Below are positions 17,169 through 25,592 of a stretch of 64,000 nt of DNA, piece after piece. The DNA comes from Pseudophaeobacter sp965641885 (GTDB lineage Bacteria > Pseudomonadota > Alphaproteobacteria > Rhodobacterales > Rhodobacteraceae), in the NCBI GenBank assembly GCA_965641885.1, contig CBFFKJ010000003.1, positions 10,508-74,507 on the forward strand. Direction: 5' to 3'. The notes under the pieces are model-generated. The model was not told where the DNA came from. It did no database searches and was given only the letters and a program-made list of their open reading frames with translations. The translations under genes were made by a program, and so were the position numbers. How positions within the stretch are numbered: position 1 is the first letter of the stretch; every line of letters begins with the position of its first letter.

Positions 17169-17498
17169 ATGACACCGTATCAATGGACAGGCCTTATAGG
17201 AACAATGACCTGCGTCTCCCTGCCTCTTGCGGCGATGGCGGCAAGTCGACCGGTGGGGGGCTGTCAGATCCTGCGGGACCGCGGCAGCGAGATCTGTATG
17301 GCCAAAGTCTCTTGCGATGCGGCCGCGGCGGCGGTGCGCCGCGTCCGGCCTCTTTTTGCCGACTGTGCAGCAGGTCAGCAGATCCCGCGCCAGACCGTCC
17401 TGCAGGCGCTCAGCCAGTTTAAAAGCGATCTCTATTTTCAGTGCTGCATTGGCAATGCGCTGGCGCCCAGCCTGAACGGATCAGGGTATACTGAATGA
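17169..17498 (+). CDS. Small putative secreted Cys-containing protein, unknown
   Basis: A 109-residue reading frame not recognised as any family. It begins with a plausible signal peptide (WTGLIGTMTCVSLPLAAMAA, residues 6-25). The mature part has five cysteines, including a CC pair (QCCIG). A GGGGG tract precedes the ATG. It is isolated between the sulfotransferase gene and a convergent membrane-protein gene. Other open frames overlap it, so coding status is uncertain. Confidence 0.4.
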   Translation: MTPYQWTGLIGTMTCVSLPLAAMAASRPVGGCQILRDRGSEICMAKVSCDAAAAAVRRVRPLFADCAAGQQIPRQTVLQALSQFKSDLYFQCCIGNALAPSLNGSGYTE

Positions 17499-17614
17499 GG
17501 GCGCAGGGGAGCAATTTCACGTCATTTTAGCCGCCCGCCCCGCCGCCCTGCCGTGCCGCAGGAGAGAAGCCGCCGCTGGCAGCCCGCTTTCAGGCAGTCT
17601 TGCCTCTCAGCGTT

Positions 17615-18196
17615 TTAAAGCCCCGAGTAGTGTCGCCCCGCAGGGCCTGGCTCAGAGCGGCGCAGCAGGCGAAAGATCAGCATCAGTATCAGCATCAGGA
17701 AGAACAGGCCAAAGACGTCGCCAATCAGATAGGCGACATAGTCTTCAAGGCCGCTGCCAAGCGCGTAGTTGGTCAGGGGTGAGGTGAAAAACGAGATCAG
17801 CAGCCCCGCGGTCATGATACAGATCCAGCAGGGGTTGCGGCCCGGCGCGGGGCGCAGATCCCAGCCGATCCGGCGCAGCAGATAAAAACAGGCAGCGGGG
17901 ACGGTGACGGCAATTGCAATCCCGGCCAGACGGCTGGGGGCCAGGGCGCCCAAGCCCGCAAAATAGACAAAAACGATGACCACCCCGGGCAACAGCGCCA
18001 GCACAGAGCGCCAGCCCAAAAGCCAGGCGGACAGCACCCGCACCCCATGCGGCAGAAACAGCAGACTGGCCCGGCTGGAAAACTCAGGGAAGAACAGAGC
18101 CTGCACCGGCATCAGGATCTCAAAGGTGACAATAAAGGCCGCCAGATAGGCCAGAGAAACCACGCCGATTTCCGGTATCAATGTCCGTAGGGTCAC
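17615..18196 (-). CDS. Integral membrane protein, MASE1-like
   Basis: A 193-residue protein with about five hydrophobic segments (10-35, 55-80, 87-107, 125-145, 155-180). The stretch LLFLPHGVRVLSAWLLGWRS recalls the MASE1 sensory membrane domain, which is usually fused to GGDEF or kinase domains; here it stands alone. The start is GTG with GGGGGC upstream, directly next to a 23-bp inverted repeat (18207-18229). It lies just downstream of, and on the same strand as, the winged-helix gene at 18254-18568, so the two may form a regulator/sensor pair. Confidence 0.65.
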   Translation of the reverse strand: MTLRTLIPEIGVVSLAYLAAFIVTFEILMPVQALFFPEFSSRASLLFLPHGVRVLSAWLLGWRSVLALLPGVVIVFVYFAGLGALAPSRLAGIAIAVTVPAACFYLLRRIGWDLRPAPGRNPCWICIMTAGLLISFFTSPLTNYALGSGLEDYVAYLIGDVFGLFFLMLILMLIFRLLRRSEPGPAGRHYSGL

Positions 18197-18206
18197 GACT
18201 GCCCCC

Positions 18207-18229
18207 GCCTGACAGGCCGCCTGTCAGGC
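18207..18229. promoter_or_regulatory. 23-bp perfect inverted repeat in front of the membrane-protein ribosome-binding site
   Basis: Eleven-bp arms GCCTGACAGGC / GCCTGTCAGGC flank a single C. The repeat sits between the winged-helix gene stop and the GTG of the membrane protein, abutting its GGGGG Shine-Dalgarno sequence; another GACAGGCC follows at 18235. It could be an operator for the adjacent winged-helix protein, or an mRNA hairpin controlling translation. No T-run is present. Confidence 0.5.
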
Positions 18230-18253
18230 AGACTGACAGGCCGGGGCCTTAAT

Positions 18254-18568
18254 TTACCTGGGTGTCTTAACAATGTAGTACCCACGCGTGGACTCTTTAC
18301 AGGGCTCCAGATAGCCTTTGCCGAGCAGTGATTTGAGGCCGCGAAAGAATGTCGGACGCGACACCTGGGCCAGCAGCCTGTGCTCCTGCAGGGTCGTGGT
18401 CTTGACCGCGCCGGTGCCCGCGCCTGTGCCTGTGCCCGTGCTGGTGGCGTGGTCACTGGCCGCATAATAGATGTCGCGCTCCACCGAAGAGAGGTTCTGC
18501 AGCCCCATGGACTGTTCCATGTCCAGGAGCAGCTTGCGCAACTCCGTCAGTTTTGAAATTTCAGACAT
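18254..18568 (-). CDS. Small winged-helix DNA-binding regulator (MarR-like)
   Basis: A 104-residue protein. An N-terminal helical region (ISKLTELRKLLLDMEQSMGLQNLSSVERDIYYAASD) is followed by a Thr/Gly-rich insert (TSTGTGTGAGTGA, about 42-54) and a wHTH: LLAQVSRPTFFRGLKSLLGKGYLEP (about 66-90) with a wing GYYIVKTPR. The insert is made of short DNA repeats and lies where a linker or loop would be. It probably regulates itself or nearby surface genes; a 23-bp inverted repeat lies between it and the next gene. No ligand domain is visible. Confidence 0.7.
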   Translation of the reverse strand: MSEISKLTELRKLLLDMEQSMGLQNLSSVERDIYYAASDHATSTGTGTGAGTGAVKTTTLQEHRLLAQVSRPTFFRGLKSLLGKGYLEPCKESTRGYYIVKTPR

Positions 18569-18951
18569 TATCTTTTCTAATATTGCTGTTTTTTTCTACT
18601 TTGCTGAGCTTTGTGCAAAAGTAAACGGGCACCTCAGAATAAACGGCGCTCCAGAAGTAGTATCATATTGACACTTTACCGTGATCGCCTAATCTTGGAG
18701 TCAGTCCGGCAGCTTTTGACCGTGAGTGGTGGCCGTCGACAAGCACTTTAACACCAATACCTTTTGTTTGCTGGCGCGGACCCTCCGGGGATCCGCGTCA
18801 GTCGCGCTGCAGCATTGGGATTTTACGCGTCTTGCCAGTTTGGATTGGGCCAGTTTGGATTGGGCCAGTTTGGATTAAACCAGCCCCCATTAGACCAGTT
18901 CCGATTAGACCAGCCCCCATTAGACCCGTCCGGCCAGGCGCTGTGCCGATC
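18569..18951. other. Intergenic region with a tandem repeat
   Basis: This 383-bp gap lies between the winged-helix gene start and the end of the GGDEF/EAL gene. It contains six 15-bp repeats (18836-18925). Reading frames cross the repeats on both strands because 15 is a multiple of three, but none has a recognisable start or domain, so I do not call a gene here. Confidence 0.5.
18836..18925. repeat. Six tandem 15-bp repeats
   Basis: Units begin CAG at 18836, 18851, 18866, 18881, 18896 and 18911. Units 1 and 2 are identical (CAGTTTGGATTGGGC); later units share CAG.....ATTAGAC; units 4 and 6 are identical. The graded similarity suggests stepwise slippage duplications. It lies just beyond the 3' end of the c-di-GMP enzyme gene. 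Confidence 0.85.
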
Positions 18952-21339
18952 TCAGGACTGCAGGCGCAGATGTGTATTAAGCGCGGGAAACAGGCGGGCT
19001 GTCGCCGCGCGTTCCGCCAGAGGCGGGCCATCAAAATATCCCTGCAGGTAATCCACTTTGCAGGCCTTGAGCAGCTGGCGATGCTCATCGGTCTCGGCCC
19101 CCTCGCCGGTGACCTGCATGCCCAGAGCATGGCCGAGGTCGGCGATGGCCCCGACGATGGCACGGGTTTCCGCAGATTCCGGCAGCTTGGACACAAAGGC
19201 GGCATCGACCTTGATCTTGTCCACCGGGAATTTCTGCAGGTAGCTGAGCGAGGAATACCCCATGCCAAAATCATCCAGCGCCACGGTGATACCCAGCTCC
19301 TGCAGCGCCTGAATTTCGCGCAGGGCAGACTGGCCGCTGGCCAGCACCACGGTCTCGGTGATCTCTGCCTCCACCGCCGAGGCCGGGCAATTGGCCTCAA
19401 ACAGGCAGTCATTGACAAATTCATCGACCCGGGTGCCAAACAGTTTGGGCGAGAGATTGACCGCGACCCGGCCCTGAAAGCCCAGATCGTGCCATTTGGC
19501 TGCGGTGCGAAAGGCCTGCGTCATCATCTGATAGGTCAGCTCACGGATCAGCCCGCTGTCCTCGGCGATCGGGATGAATTCCGCCGGGGAAATGGTGCCC
19601 AGCTGGCGATGATGCCACCGCGCCAGCGTCTCGAACCCGATGATCTCGCCGCTTTTGAGGTCGGTCTGGACCTGATAGACTGGTTGGATGTCGCCCTGAG
19701 ACAGCGCCTGGCGCAGCTCGCTTTCCAACAGGGCTTTGCGTTTGATTTCTGTTTCCAGATCTTCGTGGAAGACCTCAACCAGGCCCCGGCCGCCGCGCTT
19801 GGCTTCATAAAGCGCCAGATCAGCACGCCGGATGCCTTCAGAGGGTTTCGCCTGCGGCCCGGAAAGCGTGGCGATGCCGGCACTCATGCCGGTATGCAGC
19901 ACCTGGCCGTTGACCTGTTGTGGCTGCGCCATCTCGGTGACCAGACGATTGGCAATATGGCTGAGCCGTTCCAGACTGCTGGCGCCCTTGACCAGAATGG
20001 CAAATTCATCGCCCCCCAGACGAGAGGCCTGCACATCGGTATTGGCGCAGGTTTCAAATTTTTGCGCAACCACCTGTAAAAGGGCGTCCCCGACGGGATG
20101 GCCCAGGGTGTCATTTATCAGTTTGAAATGGTCCAGATCTGCCAGCAGGATCGAGACCTGATCCCCCTCCTGCTGCAGCCATTTGGACAGGGTCTGCTCC
20201 ATCAGGCGGCGGTTGGGCAGCCCGGTGAGACTGTCGTGCTCGGCGAGAAAGCGCACCCGTTCGGCCTGGCGCGCCTGGTCAGAATGATCCGAGGCCAGCA
20301 GCATGCTGCCAAGATAGAGCCCGCGCTCATCCCGGATTGGCCCGCCGCGCACCAAAAGATTGAGCAGCTCTCCCGTCAGGCTGTGGTCTGTGGTTGCCTC
20401 AAAGGAAAAGTTCTCGTTTTGCCGAATATGGCCTTCTGCCCGCTGCGCCAGATCCGGGGGCAGCCAGGAGCGGAAATTCAGCTGTCGCCCAATCTGGGCA
20501 TCGCCAAAGAACACCTCGCCATTGGGGTTGCACAGCACCACATCGCCGACCTCGTCGACCAAAAGCACCCCATCGCGGGTGGATTGCAGCGCCCGTATAA
20601 TGCGTTTGTGCTCGCGCCGGGTGCTTTCGTCGCTTTGTGCCCGCAGCTCCGCCACCTCGGCTCTGTGTTCGCGCAGCTGGTACAGCGCCCGGGCCATCAG
20701 GCCAATTTCGTCTCTGCGGTTCTGGCCCGGAATTTCCGTGTCAAAGGGCCCCTCTTTATTATAATTGGCCTTGCGCATCTCAATCAGGGCCTGGGTGAGC
20801 GCGACCATCGGCTGCGACAGGCGCAACAGCACCAGATAGACCACCACGCCAAGCAGGCTCAGCACTATAAGCGACATTTTCAAATGCTCGATGACGGCGG
20901 TGCGCAGTGGCACGGCAATGGTCGAGACCGGCAGGGCGATTTCCAGACGCCCCAGAACATGCACCTGCTCTCCAACCTTATAGAGGATGCTTTGGCTGGA
21001 GCGCAGATCGTCCGGCGCGGGGCTGTAGTCTGTGTTCCGCTGGACAAAGAGCTCGGTGCCGCTTTTGTCGAAGATCTGCACCTGCGTGGTGTGTCCTTCT
21101 CTGATAATGCTATGGATAATGCGCTGAACCTGGCCCGCGTCATAGTCCCACATGGGGCGCGCCAGGGCCTCGCTGGCAAACCGCAGCACGACGTCTCGTT
21201 CGGTTTCCAGATTTGCCAGGAACAACTCTCGGTGGTCCACCACCTCATGGGCAATGCTGAAACACTGGATGATAAAAACCGGGATGATCATGCCCAGCAT
21301 CAGCCGGGTGCGAAACGGCATATTCTTGAGGGCTTTCAT
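18952..21339 (-). CDS. Membrane-bound c-di-GMP enzyme with HAMP, PAS-like, GGDEF and EAL domains
   Basis: A 795-residue inner-membrane protein controlling c-di-GMP. Transmembrane segments at about 12-30 and 155-172 enclose a periplasmic sensory loop; HAMP-like 173-225; PAS-like about 250-345; GGDEF about 360-520; EAL about 535-780. The GGDEF motif is intact (LGGDEF, 441-446), so cyclase activity is likely. In the EAL domain the signature is E-T-L (570-572) rather than EAL, though NLSP, EITET, DDFGMGYSS and QGYFDGPPL motifs are kept, so hydrolysis is possible but uncertain. Its ATG overlaps the stop of the upstream periplasmic-binding-protein gene, so the two are co-expressed and probably form one sensing unit. 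Confidence 0.92.
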   Translation of the reverse strand: MKALKNMPFRTRLMLGMIIPVFIIQCFSIAHEVVDHRELFLANLETERDVVLRFASEALARPMWDYDAGQVQRIIHSIIREGHTTQVQIFDKSGTELFVQRNTDYSPAPDDLRSSQSILYKVGEQVHVLGRLEIALPVSTIAVPLRTAVIEHLKMSLIVLSLLGVVVYLVLLRLSQPMVALTQALIEMRKANYNKEGPFDTEIPGQNRRDEIGLMARALYQLREHRAEVAELRAQSDESTRREHKRIIRALQSTRDGVLLVDEVGDVVLCNPNGEVFFGDAQIGRQLNFRSWLPPDLAQRAEGHIRQNENFSFEATTDHSLTGELLNLLVRGGPIRDERGLYLGSMLLASDHSDQARQAERVRFLAEHDSLTGLPNRRLMEQTLSKWLQQEGDQVSILLADLDHFKLINDTLGHPVGDALLQVVAQKFETCANTDVQASRLGGDEFAILVKGASSLERLSHIANRLVTEMAQPQQVNGQVLHTGMSAGIATLSGPQAKPSEGIRRADLALYEAKRGGRGLVEVFHEDLETEIKRKALLESELRQALSQGDIQPVYQVQTDLKSGEIIGFETLARWHHRQLGTISPAEFIPIAEDSGLIRELTYQMMTQAFRTAAKWHDLGFQGRVAVNLSPKLFGTRVDEFVNDCLFEANCPASAVEAEITETVVLASGQSALREIQALQELGITVALDDFGMGYSSLSYLQKFPVDKIKVDAAFVSKLPESAETRAIVGAIADLGHALGMQVTGEGAETDEHRQLLKACKVDYLQGYFDGPPLAERAATARLFPALNTHLRLQS

Positions 21340-22157
21340 GGCGTCGCCTCCACCTGCCTGTAGCTGGCCAGAATATCCTGGTAGCGTCCCGACTGCTGCA
21401 GCTGCGCCAGCCCCGCGTTAAACTGCATGGCATAGAGGCGGGAGCTCTCCAATGCGGGGGAGAATCCGATGTGCAGCGCGTCGACCTCACCGTATGGCAG
21501 GATCTCGATCTGATCGGACAGCCCCAGACTGCGGGCGGTATAGATCAGCACCGACCGCTCCTCCAGCACCAGATCAATGCGACGGCTCATAAGCTTTCTC
21601 AGATTGCGGCCTGCCCCGTCCTCACCGCTGAGCAGTTGCACCCGAGTGGGGTCGGCCTTGTGGCGGGCGATATACTGCGCCAGGCTGGGGGCGTGCCGGT
21701 AATCCTGGACAGCGCCAAGCTGCAGCCCCTCCAGATCCTGTGGTCCGGTGACAGGGCGGGCTTCACCGCTGCGAAACGCCAGGCTTTCCTGATGCAGGAT
21801 CATCGGCGCGCTAAAGATCAGGTTGTTGATTTTGTAGAGGTCGGGGCCGATGATGCCATTGACCGCCCCGGTCTGGACCTGGGCCAGACTGCGCGACCAG
21901 CTGAGATTGGCATAGCGCACCTCGTGCCCAAAAAGAGCCAGCGCTTCGCGGGCGAGCTCTACCAGCAGGCCGGGACGCGGGCTGCCAGGGCTACAGCTGA
22001 AGGGGCACCAGTGGCTGGCCCGCAACTCGATGACATCGGCACGGGCGGGCTGGCCGCCTGCCAGGAGCACAAACCCCAAGAGACCCACGCCTGCCGAACC
22101 CCAAAGGATCACGGACAGGGCTGGCAGTGCAGCTGTCAGAAAGCGGATAACCCACAT
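21336..22157 (-). CDS. Periplasmic substrate-binding protein (SBP_bac_3-like)
   Basis: A 273-residue protein with an N-terminal signal peptide (hydrophobic about 8-34, cleavage after AR-A near 41). The mature part resembles amino-acid-type binding proteins: ELRASHWCPFSC, a lobe with GLLVELAREALALFGHEV, NGIIGP and GLQLGAVQDYRHAP. There is no ABC permease or ATPase nearby. It is the first gene of a two-gene operon whose second gene encodes the GGDEF/EAL protein, overlapping by 4 bp. The likely role (inference) is to bind a small ligand and signal to the periplasmic loop of that enzyme. Confidence 0.8.
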   Translation of the reverse strand: MWVIRFLTAALPALSVILWGSAGVGLLGFVLLAGGQPARADVIELRASHWCPFSCSPGSPRPGLLVELAREALALFGHEVRYANLSWSRSLAQVQTGAVNGIIGPDLYKINNLIFSAPMILHQESLAFRSGEARPVTGPQDLEGLQLGAVQDYRHAPSLAQYIARHKADPTRVQLLSGEDGAGRNLRKLMSRRIDLVLEERSVLIYTARSLGLSDQIEILPYGEVDALHIGFSPALESSRLYAMQFNAGLAQLQQSGRYQDILASYRQVEATP

Positions 22158-22612
22158 GGCACATGACCCTTTGTCTCAACGCGTGGGCTGACTGTGACAA
22201 AAGATCGTTAAATGAACGTATGGCTAATTTGGCATATTGCCCCGGCTGCCACCGCAGCAGGGCGTTGAGAGCGAACAAATTAACTCAAAACTCAGGGTTG
22301 GTCTTTCTGTGTCGATCCGGGCTTTGTCGATCCGGGCTGGCTTTTGTCGGGTTTTGCTGATCTGAGTGTGACACGACAGTTTAAAAGTCTGAGTGTGACA
22401 CGACAGTTTAAAAGACTGTGTAAAAGACGGTCTCCGGGCGCTTGCCTCTGGTCGCGGTCTGGTCGCGGTCAGGCCAAAGTCAGGGCAAAACCTGGCCAAA
22501 GGCGGGCCAAAATCTGGTCCGGCCCTGCCCTGTGTGGGCCCTCCTGCTGTACAGCTTTGTGCAGACCTGCGCGCCAAGGCGGGCAGAGATGGCCCTATAC
22601 ATGACGGAATGA
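22158..22612. other. Intergenic region rich in short tandem duplications
   Basis: This 455-bp region lies between divergent genes (periplasmic binding protein, minus; RNA helicase, plus). It carries an exact 27-bp tandem duplication (22361-22414), a 14-bp repeat (22310-22323 and 22325-22338) and an 11-bp tandem repeat (22448-22469). I see no gene. Promoters for both neighbours must lie here. Confidence 0.6.
22361..22414. repeat. Exact 27-bp tandem duplication
   Basis: The unit TCTGAGTGTG...TTTAAAAG occurs at 22361-22387 and again at 22388-22414 with no mismatch, so the event is recent. It lies upstream of the RNA helicase gene. Confidence 0.9.
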
Positions 22613-24847
22613 ATGGCCTATACGCGGCCAATTGCTGCCGGGGCTCTGCCCTTTGTGCGGCAGCTCTGGTTCGGCCTCAGCCCCAATAGAAAAGCAGATC
22701 ATCTCTTGAAACAGACATTGGCTCTGGCGCTTGAGCGCCGTGGATATACATCTTTGACCCCCGTTCAGGAGGCGGTCTCCGACCCTGCCCTGTCCGGTGT
22801 TGACCTTTTGGTCTCAGCCCAGACAGGATCGGGCAAAACCGTGGGCTTTGGCCTTGCGATTGCCGACACCCTGCTGGGTGAGGACGAGAAATTCTCCTCC
22901 GCCGCAACCCCGCTGGCCCTGGTGATTGCGCCCACGCGTGAGCTTGCGATGCAGGTAAAGCGTGAACTGGCCTGGCTTTATGGCGAAGCCGGCGCGGTGA
23001 TGGCCTCTTGTGTCGGTGGCATGGATATGCGCGACGAGCGCCGTGCGCTGGACCGGGGCGCCCATATCGTTGTGGCAACACCCGGCCGTCTGCGTGACCA
23101 CATCATGCGCGGCTCTATCGATCTGTCCGACCTGCGCGCCGTGGTGCTGGACGAAGCCGATGAGATGCTGGACCTCGGTTTCCGTGAGGATCTCGAGTTC
23201 ATCCTGGGCGAATCGCCCGACGAGCGCCAGACGCTGCTGTTCTCTGCCACCGTGCCGCCTGCCATTGCCGGTCTCGCCAAAAGCTATCAGCGCGATGCCA
23301 AGCGAATCTCGACCGTGGCCGAGAAATCGCAGCACAGCGATATCGAATACCAGGCGATGTCCGTGGCCGCGCGCGACGATGAAAACGCCATCATCAACGT
23401 GCTGCGCTATTTTGAATCGCCCAATGCGATCGTCTTTTGCAACACCCGTGCCATGGTCAACCGGCTGCTGAGCCGCCTGTCCAACCGGGGCTTCTCTGTG
23501 GTTGCCCTCTCGGGTGAGCTGTCGCAGGCAGAGCGCTCTCATGCGCTGCAGGCGATGCGCGACGGGCGCGCCCGCGTCTGTGTGGCGACCGATGTGGCGG
23601 CGCGCGGGATTGACCTGCCGAACCTCGATCTGGTGGTCCATGCCGAGCTGCCAAACAGCCACGAAACCCTGCTGCACCGCTCGGGCCGGACTGGCCGGGC
23701 CGGTCGCAAGGGCGTCAGCGCGCTGATCGTGCCACCAAAATCCCTGCGCAAAGCCGAGCGTCTTTTGAAGATGGCCAAGCTGCAGGCAACCTGGGACAAC
23801 GCCCCCTCGGCGGACGCGATCAAGGCCCGTGACGGCGAGCGCATGCTGACCGATCCCGCCTGGAGCGAGACACCTGCCGCCAGCGACGAGGCGATGATCG
23901 CCAAGCTGGCCGAGGAATTCTCGCCCCAGCAGCTGGCCGCCGCCTATCTGCGCCTGTGGAATGCCGGCCGCTCTGCTCCCGAAGAGCTCTCGGCTGCCAA
24001 TGCCAAACCCGAGCCGCGCGCGCCCTTTGGGCCCAGCGTCTGGTTCTCGCTGGACACCGGTCGTGACAAGGGCGCCGACCCGCGCCGCCTACTGCCGATG
24101 CTGTGCCGTGCCGGCGACATCACCAAAAACGACATTGGTGCGATCCGCATTCAGCAAAATGAGAGCTATGCCGAGATCAGCGTCAAGCAGCTCGACGGCT
24201 TCCTGAAATCCATCGGCGACGCGATGGCGCTGGATGATGGCACCAAGCTGACCCGCCTGGACACGCCCCCCAACCTGCCCGCCGGCCGCCCTGCGGGTGG
24301 CCCCTCTGGTGGCCCGCGTAAATCCGGTGGCTATGAGGGCAAACGCCCGCAACGTGGATCGGATGGCCCCCGCGAGGGCGGCTATAAAGGCTCCCGCGAC
24401 AGTGGCCCCCGAGATGGTGGCGGCTACAAGGACAAGAAACCCTATGGCGGTGACAAACCCCGTGGCGAAAAGTCTGGCGGCGATCGTTTTGAACGTCCCG
24501 AGCGCAAAGAGCGCTCTGAGCGCCCCCGTCACAAGCCCGAAGCGCCGCGCGAACCCAATGCGGTGGTGACGCCAATGACACCCCGCAGCAAGCCGGCGCC
24601 AAAATCAGATGGCAAACCCGGCCCGCGCGCTGGGGCGTCTGATCCCGGCAAGAGCTGGCGCAAAGAGGGCGGCAAGCCTTCTGGTAAACCAGCTGGCAAG
24701 CCCGCAGGTAAATTCGCAGGCAAGCCCGGCGATGAGCGTGGCGGCAAAGGGACACCTCCGCCAAAGGGCAAAGCCAACAGCAAAAAGAACAAGGCCCGCG
24801 CCGCTGAGGCCAAAGCCGGCAAAGCCGCAAAGCCGCGCCGTCCCTAG
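22613..24847 (+). CDS. deaD: DEAD-box RNA helicase, DeaD/CsdA type, with long basic tail
   Basis: An ATP-dependent RNA helicase for ribosome assembly or cold-related RNA unwinding. In 744 residues: Q motif GYTSLTPVQ (44-52), Walker A AQTGSGKT (69-76), DEAD in VLDEADEMLD, SAT in LLFSATVPP, and HRSGRTGRAGR. A DbpA-like RNA-binding domain follows (SVWFSLDTGRDKGADPRRLLPMLCRAGDI, then YAEISVKQLDGFL). The last ~200 residues are Gly/Lys/Arg/Pro-rich low complexity, as in many CsdA proteins. Start is uncertain: ATG at 22613 has GGAA upstream, but conserved sequence begins at KQTLALALERRGY, where TTG at 22706 is an alternative. Such a gene is unusual on a plasmid. Confidence 0.92.
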   Translation: MAYTRPIAAGALPFVRQLWFGLSPNRKADHLLKQTLALALERRGYTSLTPVQEAVSDPALSGVDLLVSAQTGSGKTVGFGLAIADTLLGEDEKFSSAATPLALVIAPTRELAMQVKRELAWLYGEAGAVMASCVGGMDMRDERRALDRGAHIVVATPGRLRDHIMRGSIDLSDLRAVVLDEADEMLDLGFREDLEFILGESPDERQTLLFSATVPPAIAGLAKSYQRDAKRISTVAEKSQHSDIEYQAMSVAARDDENAIINVLRYFESPNAIVFCNTRAMVNRLLSRLSNRGFSVVALSGELSQAERSHALQAMRDGRARVCVATDVAARGIDLPNLDLVVHAELPNSHETLLHRSGRTGRAGRKGVSALIVPPKSLRKAERLLKMAKLQATWDNAPSADAIKARDGERMLTDPAWSETPAASDEAMIAKLAEEFSPQQLAAAYLRLWNAGRSAPEELSAANAKPEPRAPFGPSVWFSLDTGRDKGADPRRLLPMLCRAGDITKNDIGAIRIQQNESYAEISVKQLDGFLKSIGDAMALDDGTKLTRLDTPPNLPAGRPAGGPSGGPRKSGGYEGKRPQRGSDGPREGGYKGSRDSGPRDGGGYKDKKPYGGDKPRGEKSGGDRFERPERKERSERPRHKPEAPREPNAVVTPMTPRSKPAPKSDGKPGPRAGASDPGKSWRKEGGKPSGKPAGKPAGKFAGKPGDERGGKGTPPPKGKANSKKNKARAAEAKAGKAAKPRRP

Positions 24848-24904
24848 GCGTGAAAACGGCTCTAAAGCGGAATATATTCCTGCCTTAGAGCTGGGCTAGG
24901 TTTG

Positions 24905-24947
24905 AAAAAGGCCGCTGGCAGATCCCTCCGCCAGCGGCCTTTTTCTT
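24905..24947. terminator. Strong bidirectional terminator after the RNA helicase gene
   Basis: A perfect 15-bp stem (AAAAAGGCCGCTGGC at 24905-24919 with its complement at 24930-24944) and a 10-nt loop, with T5 after the stem on plus and the equivalent on minus. It lies between the convergent helicase and rpiB genes. Confidence 0.85.
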
Positions 24948-24952
24948 TGGAA

Positions 24953-24990
24953 TTTTTGCAGTTATGCGGGCTTTTTGCAGTTATGCGGGC
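24953..24990. repeat. Exact 19-bp tandem duplication
   Basis: TTTTTGCAGTTATGCGGGC occurs twice head-to-tail (24953-24971, 24972-24990) between the terminator and the 3' end of rpiB. Confidence 0.9.
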
Positions 24991-25007
24991 AATGCAGCTA
25001 TCCAGCG

Positions 25008-25457
25008 CTAGCCTTCCAGCGCCGTGATCATGTCCACCCGTGTCGCGTGGCGGCCGCCCTCGAATTGCGCGGCAAGGAAAGCATCCACGACATCAAGCGC
25101 CAGTCCTTCGCCCAGCACACGCACCCCAAGTGAGAGCATATTGGCATCGTTGTGTTCCCGGATCATGCGGGCTGAAAATGTGTCGGAGCAGACGCCGCAA
25201 CGGATGCCCTTTACCTTGTTCGCGGCCATCATGATGCCCTGACCGGTGCCACACAGGATGATGCCAAGGCGGCAATCGCCAGAGGCGACGAGCCGTGCTG
25301 CCGCTTCGCCGTGCTTGGGGTAATGCGTGCTCTCGGTCGTGGTCGGGCCGATATCGACGGCCTCCCAGCCAAGCGCTGTAATATGTTTGGCAATGGCCTG
25401 ACGAAGGTCAATGGCGGCATGGTCACTGGAAAGCGCGATGCGGGAGTTGGTTGTCAT
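25008..25457 (-). CDS. rpiB: Ribose-5-phosphate isomerase B
   Basis: A 149-residue RpiB/LacAB-family sugar-phosphate isomerase interconverting ribulose-5- and ribose-5-phosphate (related members act on allose-6-phosphate). Recognisable motifs are SSDHAAIDLR at the N-terminus, the catalytic-cysteine loop LCGTGQGIMMAANKVKGIRCG, and EHNDANMLSLG. The start chosen is the ATG at 25457, with AGGA about 9 nt upstream; a GTG 7 codons earlier (25478) is possible. It is followed by glmM upstream on the same strand with a 135-bp gap, so a shared transcript is possible but not certain. Confidence 0.9.
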   Translation of the reverse strand: MTTNSRIALSSDHAAIDLRQAIAKHITALGWEAVDIGPTTTESTHYPKHGEAAARLVASGDCRLGIILCGTGQGIMMAANKVKGIRCGVCSDTFSARMIREHNDANMLSLGVRVLGEGLALDVVDAFLAAQFEGGRHATRVDMITALEG

Positions 25458-25592
25458 GGAGACGTCGTCCTGTTTCACAAGGGAATATATCTGTTGAGCT
25501 CAAGGCAGCCATCGCCTGGTGTGTCGGCTGCCCGCTTTGGGATGCTAGTGCTGTGCCACAAGGGCAGGCCGTGCCAGCCTGCCCCGCCGCTG

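Noticed and set aside
18764..19051. Short frame encoding QFGLGQFGLN-type pentapeptide repeats
   Set aside because: It is open only because the 15-bp DNA repeat is a multiple of three; no ribosome-binding site or domain, and it runs into the antisense of the GGDEF/EAL gene.
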